The notes beneath the pieces are model-generated. The model saw only the letters and a list, made by a program, of their open reading frames with translations, made no database searches and was not told the origin of the DNA. A stretch of DNA of 64,000 nucleotides from Prevotellaceae bacterium (GTDB taxonomy: Bacteria; Bacteroidota; Bacteroidia; Bacteroidales; Bacteroidaceae): assembly GCA_015256945.1 (NCBI GenBank), contig JABZLB010000006.1:1-64000 (forward strand), read 5' to 3'. A program made the position numbers and the translations under genes. Positions within the stretch are counted from its first letter, which is position 1; the number at the start of each line of letters is the position of its first letter. This document shows, piece after piece, positions 35,926-44,975 of this stretch.

Positions 35926-37343
35926 TATTTCTCGTCAAAGGCTTTACTTACATCGTTAATTTCTATAAATGTCGTTCCACCTCCCTCTCCAAGTGAGCCG
36001 GAAAGATAAGCAACTTTATCATTATCTGTTAAATATCCCTTCTGTCGAAGCATACGTAAAGCTGCCAGGAACATAAAGTCAGCATTTTGATGTTCCTTTT
36101 GATATACTGATATTACACCATAAGAAAGGTTTAGCCACCGTTGCGTTTTCTCTTTATAACAGATAGCCAAGATAGGCTTTGGACCTCGGAATGAGGCAAG
36201 ATTACGAGCAGTCTCACCCGTCTCAGAATCAGTAATAATACCTTCAACGCCCAACAGTCGCGTCGCATTTATTGCCGCATGAGCCAGAAATTCCTTTTGT
36301 GTACAATTTGTCATCAACGGAATATCCTCTGCATGACCAAAACTTTGCCTGTCCTTTTCTGCCTGCTCAGCAATAGATGCCATTGTACGAACAGCCTCTA
36401 AAGGATATTTTCCTGATGCTGTCTCACCACTAAGCATCAAAGCATCAGTATTTGAATAGATAGCATTGGCAATATCCGTCACTTCAGCACGTGTTGGACG
36501 AGGGTTATTAATCATTGTATGAAGCATCTGTGTAGCAACAATCACAGGTTTATGCTTTCTTACACATTTCTGTATAATTTTTCTTTGTATACCAGGAATA
36601 CATTCTATTGGGACCTCAATACCCAGGTCTCCTCGTGCTATCATAATACCATAGCTGGCATCAATAATCTCATCAATGTTATCAACACCCTCTTGATTCT
36701 CAATTTTTGAGATGATTTTTATATCAGAATGATGGGCATCCAATATGTCCTGAACGGCTTTTACATCATCGGCAGAACGCACAAAGCTATGCGCTATGAA
36801 ATCAATGTCTTCCTCAATGGCAAGTAATATGTTGCGCTTATCCTTTTCTGTTAATGCGGGTAAGTCAATATGTTCTCCGGGAACATTTACGCTTTTATGC
36901 GCCCCAAGCACGCCATCGTTCATTACTTCTGCATAAACAGTAGGACCTTCTATACCGCGAACTTTCATGTCTATGGCGCCATCATCAAACAAAACGTCGT
37001 CACCTACCTTCAGGTCACATGCAAATTCTGGAAAAGATACATTGATAAAGTCGTGAGTTGTCTTCACATCCGGACGTCCTACTATCTTAACCATCTCTCC
37101 TGTTTTATACTGGATGGGGTCATCCAAGTCCGTAGTGCGAACTTCAGGACCTTTAGTATCAATCAGAATACCAATATGAGGTGATACCGCTCTAACGTTT
37201 TTGATAATATTACGAATACCATCTGGCGTTGCATGGGCGGTGTTCATACGAACAACATTCATCCCTGCAATAAAAAGTTGCCTTATAAAATCTATTTCAC
37301 AATGACGGTCACTTATTGAGCAAACAATTTTCGTCTGTTTCAT
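35901..37343 (-). CDS. pyk: Pyruvate kinase
   Basis: This 480-residue enzyme makes pyruvate and ATP from phosphoenolpyruvate. Signatures: TKIVCSISDRHCEIDFIRQLF, MNVVRMNTAHATPDG, LIDTKGPEVRT, the active-site region ISKIENQEGVDNIDEII, GIMIARGDLGIEVPIE, and TRAEVTDIANAIYSNTDALMLSGETASGKYP. Length is typical. The C-terminal stretch (QNADFMFLAALRMLRQKGYLT) belongs to the regulatory domain. Promoter box TAACTTTG at 37364. The last 8 codons overlap the 3' end of the DUF5103 gene. Confidence 0.97.
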   Translation of the reverse strand: MKQTKIVCSISDRHCEIDFIRQLFIAGMNVVRMNTAHATPDGIRNIIKNVRAVSPHIGILIDTKGPEVRTTDLDDPIQYKTGEMVKIVGRPDVKTTHDFINVSFPEFACDLKVGDDVLFDDGAIDMKVRGIEGPTVYAEVMNDGVLGAHKSVNVPGEHIDLPALTEKDKRNILLAIEEDIDFIAHSFVRSADDVKAVQDILDAHHSDIKIISKIENQEGVDNIDEIIDASYGIMIARGDLGIEVPIECIPGIQRKIIQKCVRKHKPVIVATQMLHTMINNPRPTRAEVTDIANAIYSNTDALMLSGETASGKYPLEAVRTMASIAEQAEKDRQSFGHAEDIPLMTNCTQKEFLAHAAINATRLLGVEGIITDSETGETARNLASFRGPKPILAICYKEKTQRWLNLSYGVISVYQKEHQNADFMFLAALRMLRQKGYLTDNDKVAYLSGSLGEGGGTTFIEINDVSKAFDEKYQFHLPKV

Positions 37344-37363
37344 TGCACATTATTCATTTTATG

Positions 37364-37371
37364 CAAAGTTA
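37364..37371 (-). promoter_or_regulatory. -7 box of pyk (TAACTTTG)
   Basis: The minus strand reads TAACTTTG about 20 bp upstream of the pyk ATG. Confidence 0.6.
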
Positions 37372-37399
37372 CTGTTTTTTTTAATATTATTCAATAATA

Positions 37400-38995
37400 T
37401 CATTTATAATTAAGGTAAGTAACGCACATTTCGGCACATCTTTCTCCATCTATTCCAGCCGATACAATCCCACCCGCATAGCCGGCACCTTCGCCACATG
37501 GGAAGAGTCCTTTTATGCGAATATGCTGTAACGTTTCTCTGTCACGGATTATACGTACGGGACTGGATGTTCGTGTTTCAACAGCAATAAGCAATGCTTC
37601 GTTAGTTAAAAAGCCATGACTACGCTTGCCAAAGGCCTTAAAACCTTCCTGTAAACGATGGCTGATAAATGGCGGAAGCCAAAAATGCAACGGACTGCTA
37701 ATCAGTCCTGGTGCATAACTACTGTGAGGCAGATCATAACTTAGCCTGTTATTCACAAAGTCGGCCATACGCTGGGCAGGAGCTGTTTGTTTCATATTTC
37801 CTTGCTGCCAGCAATTCTTCTCTAACCGTTTTTGAAATTCCATCATACAAAGCTTTGAAGAATTTTCTGTACTATCCGTCATTTGAAGCGAAGGAATATC
37901 CTCAGGATGTATCTCTACAACCATACCACTGTTCGACCATGCCGTCCCGCGGTTGCTCGGTGACATGCCATTAACCACAATTTGCTCAGCATCGGTAGCT
38001 GCAGGAATAACAAATCCGCCCGGGCACATACAAAATGAATATACGCCCCGACCGTCAACTTGTGTTACAAATGAATATTCTGCGGTTGGCAGATACTGCC
38101 CCTTGCCTTCTCTGTTATGATACTGAATCTGGTCAATTAACTTCGAGGGGTGCTCCAAACGAACGCCTACTGCTATCCCTTTTGGTTCTATTTCAATATT
38201 CGAATCATTCAGATACTGATACACATCACGCGCACTATGCCCTGTTGCCAGAATTACAGGGCCATGAAATATTTCTTCTTTTTTTTCCTGCATATTCAGT
38301 GCTTCCACACCAACAACCTCGTCACCTTTTAATATTAAGGATGTCATCTTGGTTTGAAAATGCACTTCTCCTCCACTTTTTACTATCTGAAGTCGCATAT
38401 TTTCAATCACACGCGGGAGTTTATCTGTACCAATATGCGGATGAACATCAGCTAAAATATTCGTTGATGCGCCATGCTGGCAGAACACATTCAGTATTTT
38501 ATCCACATTTCCACGCTTTTTACTACGCGTGTAAAGCTTACCATCACTATATGCTCCAGCCCCTCCTTCACCAAAACAATAGTTGCTTTCGGGGTCAACC
38601 TGCTGTGTACGACTAATCAATGCCATATCCTTTTTTCGTTCTCTTACGTCTTTTCCTCGTTCAAGAATGATGGGACGATAACCCAGTTCTATCAGTCGTA
38701 ACGATGCAAACAGGCCGCCAGGACCTTCACCTACAACAATAACCTGTGGTCGTTTGCTCACATCAGGATATTCGGTATGCTGAAAACTGTCATCCTGAGG
38801 CATCTCGTTAATATAGGCTCTCACTTTTAGATTTACGAAAATATTACGCTGTCGTGCATCAACACTCCTGCGTAATACCCGCATCTGGCATATTGTTTTT
38901 GCATCAATACCTTTATCTTCAGATATAAATCGAATAATATTCCCGTCCGATGCCGCTACTTCCGGCTTTACCCTAATTTGAAATTCTTCTACCAT
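37400..38995 (-). CDS. FAD-dependent oxidoreductase
   Basis: This 531-residue flavoprotein has an N-terminal domain (about 1-85) preceding the Rossmann motif VIVVGEGPGGLFASLRLIELG. EGGAGAYSDGKLYTRSK, PVILATGHSARDVYQYL, and a C-terminal GEGAGYAGGIVSAGIDG then follow. This architecture matches the Bacteroidetes group annotated as FAD-dependent dehydrogenases or NAD(P)/FAD-dependent oxidoreductases. The substrate is unknown. It is cytoplasmic and monocistronic. Confidence 0.85.
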   Translation of the reverse strand: MVEEFQIRVKPEVAASDGNIIRFISEDKGIDAKTICQMRVLRRSVDARQRNIFVNLKVRAYINEMPQDDSFQHTEYPDVSKRPQVIVVGEGPGGLFASLRLIELGYRPIILERGKDVRERKKDMALISRTQQVDPESNYCFGEGGAGAYSDGKLYTRSKKRGNVDKILNVFCQHGASTNILADVHPHIGTDKLPRVIENMRLQIVKSGGEVHFQTKMTSLILKGDEVVGVEALNMQEKKEEIFHGPVILATGHSARDVYQYLNDSNIEIEPKGIAVGVRLEHPSKLIDQIQYHNREGKGQYLPTAEYSFVTQVDGRGVYSFCMCPGGFVIPAATDAEQIVVNGMSPSNRGTAWSNSGMVVEIHPEDIPSLQMTDSTENSSKLCMMEFQKRLEKNCWQQGNMKQTAPAQRMADFVNNRLSYDLPHSSYAPGLISSPLHFWLPPFISHRLQEGFKAFGKRSHGFLTNEALLIAVETRTSSPVRIIRDRETLQHIRIKGLFPCGEGAGYAGGIVSAGIDGERCAEMCVTYLNYK

Positions 38996-39018
38996 GAACG
39001 CATAATCTATTTATATTG

Positions 39019-39026
39019 CAAAAGTA
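39019..39026 (-). promoter_or_regulatory. -7 box of the FAD oxidoreductase gene (TACTTTTG)
   Basis: The minus strand reads TACTTTTG, 23 bp upstream of the ATG at 38995. Confidence 0.6.
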
Positions 39027-39088
39027 ATGAAATAATGTCATTTTGCACAATACTAAGTAATTAGGATAACATTTTATCACATTCTTTC

Positions 39089-39119
39089 TTTGTTATGCAA
39101 CATAACATTACTAACTTTG
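39089..39119 (+). promoter_or_regulatory. Promoter of the threonine operon
   Basis: TTTG (39089-39092), 19 nt, TAACTTTG (39112-39119), with a leader of about 60 nt. No leader peptide rich in Thr or Ile and no attenuator hairpin was seen. Confidence 0.8.
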
Positions 39120-39185
39120 CATGCAAAGTATCTGTATAGCCTGTTTGTTTTAAGGATGCGGGTACAATCATTTAATATAAAAGAC

Positions 39186-41621
39186 ATGAAGGTTCTTAAA
39201 TTTGGCGGAACATCTGTTGGTTCCGTGGCGAGCATTTTATCTCTGAAAGGCATCGTCGAAAAAGAAGCACGTCGTCAACCCATTGTTGTTGTCGTTAGTG
39301 CTTTAGGGGGAATTACTGACAAACTTATTTCAACATCGCAGTTGGCAAAGGACGGTGACGACGGATGGAAACAGTCGTTTGAAGAGATTGTAAGCCGACA
39401 TCATAAGATGATTGAGGCCATCATTACCGACCCCAAAGACCGTGAAGACCTGTTCAACAGGGTTGACAAGCTCTTCGAACAGCTCCATTCCATCTACTTT
39501 GGGGTATATCTTATACACGACCTAAGCCACAAAACACAAGACACCATCGTTAGTTATGGCGAACGCCTAAGCTCTAATATAGTGGCAACACTGGTTAAGG
39601 GGACTAAATGGATGGACTCGAGAGACTTCATAAAAACTCATGAAGTAAACGGCAAAAACAAGTTAGACCGTGAGCTTACCTACCGTCTGGTAAAAGAACA
39701 ATGTGCCAATTTACCTCGCATTACACTTCTTCCCGGTTTCATTTCTGCCGATAGCAATACGGGAGAAACCACTAATTTAGGGCGCGGAGGCTCTGATTAT
39801 ACCGCAGCTATCATCGCTGCGGCCCTCAATGCAGAGCTACTTGAGATATGGACTGACGTGGACGGGTTCATGACGGCCGACCCGAAGGTTATTCAATCAG
39901 CCTATACCATTGACGAACTTAGCTATGTTGAGGCGATGGAACTTTGCAATTTCGGAGCTAAAGTAGTATACCCTCCCACTATCTACCCGGTCAGAATCAA
40001 AAACATTCCTATCAGGGTTAAGAACACATTCAACCCGCAAGGCGCGGGAACAATTATTAAAGACAAAATCGAGAACAACCATAAGCCCATTAAAGGTATC
40101 TCATCTATCAAAGGTACAGCGCTTATTACTGTCTCCGGTCTGGCCATGGTGGGGGTTATTGGTGTAAACCGTCGCATCTTCACCGCGTTGGCAAACAACG
40201 GTATCAGTGTCTTTATGGTATCGCAAGCCTCGTCTGAAAGTTCAACGTCTATTGGCGTTCGCGACGAAGATGCCGATGAAGCCATAAGGGTTTTAAATCG
40301 CGAATTCGCATCCGAAATATCGAATGGTGCCATGTTTCCCATGCATGCCGAAACAGGATTAGCCACTGTTGCCATTGTTGGTGAGAACATGAAGCATACC
40401 CCCGGCATCGCAGGGAAGCTCTTTGGAACTCTCGGACGCAGTGGAATTTCGGTGATAGCCTGCGCACAAGGCGCTTCTGAGACAAACATTTCGTTTGTGG
40501 TTGATGCCAAAAATCTTCGCAAATCGATGAACGTTCTGCACGATTCGTTCTTCCTGTCCGATTATAAAGTGCTCAACCTTTTTATATGTGGTGTGGGAAC
40601 TGTGGGCGGCAAGCTCATCGAACAAATACGGTCACAGCAGGAGAAATTGAAAGAACGGTCAAACCTGCTGCTCAATGTCGTGGGCATTGCCAGTTCTAAA
40701 AATGCCATCTTCTCACGCGAAGGTATCAACCTAAACAACTACCGTACACAGCTTAAAGCCTCTGAACCCAACACACCCGAGCTGCTGAAAGACAATATTC
40801 TGAACATGAATATCTACAATTCTGTATTTGTTGATTGTACGGCTTCAAAAGAAATTGCAGCACTATACCAAACATTCATCGACCATAATATCAGTATTGT
40901 TGCTGCCAATAAAATTGCAGCCAGCGGCAAATACGACGATTACCTTAGATTAAAAGACACAGCTTTGCAACGTGGTGTTAAGTTCAGGTTCGAAACCAAC
41001 GTCGGTGCAGGCCTCCCAATTATAGGTACTATCAACGACTTACGCAACTCAGGCGACCACATTTTAAAGATAGAGGCTGTGCTTAGCGGCACTATTAACT
41101 TTATATTTAACGAATTATCGGCCCATATCAGCTTCTCACAGGCAGTGAACGAAGCCCGTGAACAAGGCTACTCCGAACCTGATCCGCGTATTGATTTAAG
41201 CGGAGTTGATGTTATTCGCAAACTGGTAATACTCACTCGTGAGGCAGGATACCATGTGGAGCAGGCCGATGTGGAGAAACATTTATTTGTTCCTGACGAC
41301 TATTTTAAAGGGTCATTGGCCGACTTTGAGCGTAAACTTCCATCTCTCGACAAGGCTTTTGAGGAAAAGCGCAAGGCCATAGCTGCCCAGGGAAAGCGCT
41401 GGCGTTTCGTGGCTACCATGAATCATGGTGTAACAAGCGTAGGCTTAAAGGCTTTCGGTCCCGACCATCCCTTCTACAATTTGGAGGGTAGCAACAATAT
41501 CGTTCTGCTTACAACCGAACGCTATAAGGAGTATCCCATGCTCATTCAGGGCTACGGAGCAGGGGCAAGTGTTACGGCTGCCGGTGTATTTGCCAATATC
41601 ATGAGCATTGCAAACATTTAG
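39186..41621 (+). CDS. thrA: Bifunctional aspartokinase / homoserine dehydrogenase
   Basis: This 811-residue enzyme catalyses the first and third steps from aspartate to homoserine. The N-terminal kinase begins MKVLKFGGTSVGSV, with LGRGGSDYTAAIIAAAL and WTDVDGFMTADPKV. Two ACT regions (about 320-450, including VSGLAMVGVIGV and ATVAIVGENMKHTPGIAGKLF) give feedback control. The dehydrogenase follows (NLFICGVGTVGGKLIEQI; GAGLPIIGTINDLRNSGD). The start at 39186 matches the family; the longer frame begins before the promoter's transcript. It leads the thrA-apgM-like-thrC operon, 25 bp before the next gene. Confidence 0.97.
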   Translation: MKVLKFGGTSVGSVASILSLKGIVEKEARRQPIVVVVSALGGITDKLISTSQLAKDGDDGWKQSFEEIVSRHHKMIEAIITDPKDREDLFNRVDKLFEQLHSIYFGVYLIHDLSHKTQDTIVSYGERLSSNIVATLVKGTKWMDSRDFIKTHEVNGKNKLDRELTYRLVKEQCANLPRITLLPGFISADSNTGETTNLGRGGSDYTAAIIAAALNAELLEIWTDVDGFMTADPKVIQSAYTIDELSYVEAMELCNFGAKVVYPPTIYPVRIKNIPIRVKNTFNPQGAGTIIKDKIENNHKPIKGISSIKGTALITVSGLAMVGVIGVNRRIFTALANNGISVFMVSQASSESSTSIGVRDEDADEAIRVLNREFASEISNGAMFPMHAETGLATVAIVGENMKHTPGIAGKLFGTLGRSGISVIACAQGASETNISFVVDAKNLRKSMNVLHDSFFLSDYKVLNLFICGVGTVGGKLIEQIRSQQEKLKERSNLLLNVVGIASSKNAIFSREGINLNNYRTQLKASEPNTPELLKDNILNMNIYNSVFVDCTASKEIAALYQTFIDHNISIVAANKIAASGKYDDYLRLKDTALQRGVKFRFETNVGAGLPIIGTINDLRNSGDHILKIEAVLSGTINFIFNELSAHISFSQAVNEAREQGYSEPDPRIDLSGVDVIRKLVILTREAGYHVEQADVEKHLFVPDDYFKGSLADFERKLPSLDKAFEEKRKAIAAQGKRWRFVATMNHGVTSVGLKAFGPDHPFYNLEGSNNIVLLTTERYKEYPMLIQGYGAGASVTAAGVFANIMSIANI

Positions 41622-41646
41622 TTTGGACTGATTAATACAGGATAAT

Positions 41647-42924
41647 ATGAAACACATTATTATATTAGGTGATGGTATGGCCGACCATCCCGTCAGCCGT
41701 TTAGGCGGTAAAACACTTCTGCAATGCGCCGAAGCACCTTACATGAACATGCTGGCGAAGGAAGGACAATGTGGCCGTCTGATAACCATTCCAGAGGGAT
41801 TTCATCCAGGTTCAGAAGTAGCCAATACGTCAATACTGGGTTATGACCTCAACAAGGTGTATGAAGGGCGAGGTCCGCTCGAAGCAGCCTCGATAGGTTA
41901 TCAACTGCAACCCGAAGACATGGCGATGCGATGCAACCTCATTACGTTGCATGACGGCCGCATAATAACCCACAACGGTGGTAACCTGAGCACGCACGAC
42001 GGTGACCAACTTATCAAAATGCTCGACCGTGAACTCGGTAACGACCAAATAAAATTTGTTACAGGCATACAGTATCGCCACCTTCTTGTGGTGAAAAAAG
42101 CCAGCAAACACATTGTCTGTGCACCGCCACACGACCACCCTGATGAGCCATGGCGTCCGCTCCTTATACAAAGTGAGCCGGGCTGGGAGGACGTAAGAGA
42201 ACCCATTTGTGGTGCTGATGGCAAGCCAACAGGCGAATTAAGGCTTACCGGTAACGAAACAGCCGAACTGCTAAATAACCTTATTCTGAAGTCGCAAACG
42301 CTGCTCGAGGCCCATCCTTTCAACCAGAACAAGGTAGCTCACCACCAGCGTCCGGCCAACTCAATATGGCCATGGGGAGGCGGTTACCGCCCAATGATGG
42401 ACACACTGATGCAGATGTACCCTCAAATTAAATCGGGCTCGGTTATCTCGGCCGTCGATTTAATTCGCGGTATAGGCCATTATGCTGGTCTCGACGTGAT
42501 TAAAGTACCTGGAGCTACGGGGCTTGCCAATACCAATTATGAGGGCAAGGCCCAGGCAGCTATTGAGGCATTGCGCCGGCAAGACTTTGTATACGTTCAT
42601 CTTGAAGCCACTGATGAGGCGGGGCACGACGGCGATTTAGAACTTAAGTTAAGGGCAATCAACTACCTTGACCATCGTATTGTAGAACCCATTTATAATG
42701 AGGTGAAGACGTGGAATGAGCCTGTTTGTATCGCCATTCTGCCTGATCACCCTACCCCCGTTGAGGTGCGCACGCATGTAAACGAGCCTGTTCCTTTCCT
42801 GATTTGGTATCAGGGTATCGTACCCGACGATGTACAGGCTTATAATGAAGTGGCTTGTGTAAGTGGCTCTCTGGGGTTATTAAGGCTAAACGAGTTCATG
42901 GATATGTTTATGAAAATCAATTAA
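41647..42924 (+). CDS. ApgM-type phosphoglycerate mutase homologue, proposed homoserine kinase
   Basis: This 425-residue protein belongs to the alkaline phosphatase-like 2,3-bisphosphoglycerate-independent mutase group. ILGDGMADHPVSRLGGKTLLQ carries the first metal Asp, HPGSEVANTSILGYD the nucleophilic Ser, and HLEATDEAGHDGDLELK and ILPDHPTPVEVRTH the remaining ligands. All the metal-binding residues are visible, so it is probably active. It sits between thrA and thrC, 25 bp and 2 bp away, where thrB belongs. The family TIGR02535 is named proposed homoserine kinase for this context. The operon has no GHMP-type thrB, which supports that role; glycolytic mutase activity is the alternative. Confidence 0.85.
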   Translation: MKHIIILGDGMADHPVSRLGGKTLLQCAEAPYMNMLAKEGQCGRLITIPEGFHPGSEVANTSILGYDLNKVYEGRGPLEAASIGYQLQPEDMAMRCNLITLHDGRIITHNGGNLSTHDGDQLIKMLDRELGNDQIKFVTGIQYRHLLVVKKASKHIVCAPPHDHPDEPWRPLLIQSEPGWEDVREPICGADGKPTGELRLTGNETAELLNNLILKSQTLLEAHPFNQNKVAHHQRPANSIWPWGGGYRPMMDTLMQMYPQIKSGSVISAVDLIRGIGHYAGLDVIKVPGATGLANTNYEGKAQAAIEALRRQDFVYVHLEATDEAGHDGDLELKLRAINYLDHRIVEPIYNEVKTWNEPVCIAILPDHPTPVEVRTHVNEPVPFLIWYQGIVPDDVQAYNEVACVSGSLGLLRLNEFMDMFMKIN

Positions 42925-42926
42925 TT

Positions 42927-44279
42927 ATGAAGTATTATTCAACCAATCATAAGGCTCCGTTGGCTTCTCTCCAGCAGACCGTAGAGCAAGGTCTGGCCCC
43001 CGACCGCGGTTTGTATATGCCCGACCGCCTGAACCTGCTGTCCAATACGTTTTTCGAGCACATCGACGAAATGAGTTTTCAGGAACTTTCGTTTGAGGTT
43101 GCCCGTGCCTTATTTGGCGAAGACGTTAACCATAACGACCTCCGGCGCATTGTTTACGACACATTAAACTTCGAAACACCAGTGGTAAAGGTAAGGGATA
43201 ACATTCATGCCCTCGAACTTTTCCACGGTCCTACCCTCGCCTTTAAGGATGTAGGGGCGCGCTTTATGGCGCGGTTGCTGCAATATTTTATACAGAAACA
43301 GCATACCTCTGCCACATCGGGTGCACAGGAGGTCAACGTATTGGTAGCCACATCAGGCGATACAGGCTCGGCCGTTGCAAACGGATTTCTTGGTGTCGAC
43401 GGCATTCATGTTTACGTGCTCTACCCCAAAGGCAAAGTGAGCCACATACAGGAGAGCCAGTTTACCACCCTCGGGCAGAATGTTACAGCACTTGAAGTGG
43501 ACGGCGTTTTTGACGATTGTCAGGCACTTGTCAAAAGTGCCTTTATGGACGATGAGCTGAAACGGCACATGACGCTGACGTCGGCCAACTCGATTAACGT
43601 TGCACGCTTTCTGCCACAAGCCTTTTATTACTTTAACGCCTTTGCACAATTAAAGCGCGAAGGCATGTTGAATATAGCAGCAAATAGCGAGGGACAATTA
43701 GTTTCAAACCTCGTATTCTGTGTACCAAGCGGCAATTTCGGGAATGTCACGGCAGGGTTGTTCGCTGCACATATGGGCCTGCCGGTTAAACATTTTATTG
43801 CTGCAAACAATGCCAACAGCGTGTTTTACAACTACCTGCGCACTGGTTTGTACAAACCTCAGGCCAGCAAACAAACCATTGCCAACGCCATGGATGTAGG
43901 CGCTCCAAGCAATTTTGCACGCATTATTGACCTTTATGATAACCAATGGGCAAAGATAAAGAACGATATTGGCGGTGCTACCTATACCGATGACCATATC
44001 AGATGCACCATGAAAACGTGCTACGACACAACAAACTACGTGCTCGACCCGCACGGGGCATGCGGCTATCAGGCTCTTTGTGAGCAATTACAGCCTGACG
44101 AGACTGGCGTCTTCCTTGAAACGGCACACCCTGCCAAGTTTAAGGAAACAGTTGATTCGGTCGACGGTATTGATATAACCATTCCTCCGCGTCTGCGCCA
44201 GTTCATGGAGGGAAAGAAACAAAGTATACCCATGACCCGCCGTTTCGACGACTTTAAACAGTTTTTACTTCAGCAATAA
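42927..44279 (+). CDS. thrC: Threonine synthase
   Basis: This 450-residue PLP enzyme converts O-phosphohomoserine to threonine. MKYYSTNHKAPLASLQQTVEQGLAPDRGLYMP is the family N terminus. LFHGPTLAFKDVGARF holds the PLP Lys, and VATSGDTGSAVANGF and CVPSGNFGNVTAGLFA are phosphate- and cofactor-binding loops. The start at 42927 lies 2 bp beyond the previous stop, so translation is probably coupled; the upstream frame overlaps the previous gene. Last gene of the operon. Confidence 0.97.
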   Translation: MKYYSTNHKAPLASLQQTVEQGLAPDRGLYMPDRLNLLSNTFFEHIDEMSFQELSFEVARALFGEDVNHNDLRRIVYDTLNFETPVVKVRDNIHALELFHGPTLAFKDVGARFMARLLQYFIQKQHTSATSGAQEVNVLVATSGDTGSAVANGFLGVDGIHVYVLYPKGKVSHIQESQFTTLGQNVTALEVDGVFDDCQALVKSAFMDDELKRHMTLTSANSINVARFLPQAFYYFNAFAQLKREGMLNIAANSEGQLVSNLVFCVPSGNFGNVTAGLFAAHMGLPVKHFIAANNANSVFYNYLRTGLYKPQASKQTIANAMDVGAPSNFARIIDLYDNQWAKIKNDIGGATYTDDHIRCTMKTCYDTTNYVLDPHGACGYQALCEQLQPDETGVFLETAHPAKFKETVDSVDGIDITIPPRLRQFMEGKKQSIPMTRRFDDFKQFLLQQ

Positions 44280-44301
44280 ACATTTGCCTTATACACGCAT
44301 A

Positions 44302-44338
44302 CAGCACCACCGCTTAACCCTTAAGCGCGTGGTGCTGC
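44302..44338 (+). terminator. Threonine operon terminator
   Basis: CAGCACCAC-CGCTTAA pairs with TTAAGCG-C-GTGGTGCTG, one bulged base, 3-nt loop. A short T-containing tract follows. It is 22 bp after the thrC stop. Confidence 0.8.
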
Positions 44339-44410
44339 TTGCTTTACTCCCTTTTAATCGTACAATAAGGGGTATAATGCCAATGCTTTATACCGTTAAG
44401 TTGACCGTTC

Positions 44411-44487
44411 GGCGGCCGTCAGCAGCACGGTTGACGGTCGTCACACCCATCGTTCTACGGTCGCCGTACGCGCGGTTGGCGGCCGTA
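44411..44487. repeat. 77-bp palindrome array C (four GRCGRYCGYC-like units)
   Basis: Units start at 44411 (GGCGGCCGTC), 44433 (GACGGTCGTC), 44456 (TACGGTCGCC) and 44478 (GGCGGCCGTA), at steps of 22, 23 and 22 bp. This copy has the only two transversions in the family. Units 3 and 4 lie in an inverted repeat with arms 44448-44465 and 44478-44495, matched except for one T-G pair. Confidence 0.88.
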
Positions 44488-44654
44488 GAACGATGACCCT
44501 TGCCTTGTAATTGAAAATAGTTTAAAATATAATGAGCCGGCCATTCAGGCTGAAAATAACAAACAAACCAGCCTTATGTACCCTTCCATGTGCATATCAT
44601 AGCATAAACAGCCCGCCGTTACAAGCAACCGTTACAGAAAAAAGGAATAATTTA

Positions 44655-44686
44655 TTTGGTAATTACGGAAAAAGCATGTACCTTTG
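44655..44686 (+). promoter_or_regulatory. Promoter of tRNA-Lys
   Basis: TTTG (44655-44658), 20 nt, TACCTTTG (44679-44686), about 60 bp before the tRNA. Confidence 0.85.
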
Positions 44687-44745
44687 CAACCGCAATAAAA
44701 AAGAAGCCTTTTTAAGGTCTTTTTAATATTGTGACGAATATGTAT

Positions 44746-44818
44746 GCGCCCTTAGCTCAGCTGGTAGAGCAACTGACTCTTAATCAGTGGGTCTAGGGTT
44801 CGAGTCCCTAAGGGCGCA
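44746..44818 (+). tRNA. tRNA-Lys (anticodon CTT)
   Basis: A 73-nt cloverleaf: acceptor GCGCCCT / AGGGCGC, D-arm GCTCAGCTGGTAGAGC, anticodon stem ACTGA / TCAGT with loop CTCTTAA (anticodon CTT), and T-arm GGGTTCGAGTCCC. The discriminator is A and CCA is not encoded. It decodes AAG. A terminator hairpin follows at once. Confidence 0.96.
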
Positions 44819-44820
44819 CA

Positions 44821-44858
44821 AAAAGAGAAAGTTTCATCGAGGCTTTCTCTTTTTTTTA
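44821..44858 (+). terminator. tRNA-Lys terminator
   Basis: AAAGAGAAAG pairs with CTTTCTCTTT across an 11-nt loop, followed by a run of T. Confidence 0.85.
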
Positions 44859-44899
44859 TATTCCAACGTTCAATATAATGCAGGCTGATACGTAAAACA

Positions 44900-44934
44900 A
44901 AAGCGAGGCTCTGCATTATCACAGAACCTCGTTT
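44900..44934 (-). terminator. Terminator of the polysaccharide utilization operon
   Basis: CGAGGCTCTG / CAGAACCTCG pair fully on the minus-strand RNA (one G-U pair), followed there by CTTTTGTTTT. It lies 42 bp beyond the stop of the last gene of the locus. Confidence 0.75.
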
Positions 44935-44975
44935 CCATTATTATAGTGCAGGCAACTGTATGGCCTGCAAAAGTA

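Larger units (their letters stand above)
44280..44745. other. 466-bp intergenic region between thrC and tRNA-Lys
   Basis: It contains the thrC terminator (44302-44338), repeat array C (44411-44487), and the tRNA promoter (44655-44686). A small hairpin GGTATAA / TTATACC lies just before the array (44369-44393 region). Open frames across the array are not accepted as genes. Nothing was recognised between 44500 and 44650. Confidence 0.8.

Noticed and set aside
44284..44496. 70-codon open frame spanning the thrC terminator and array C
   Set aside because: It runs through a terminator hairpin and a repeat array; no resemblance to a protein.
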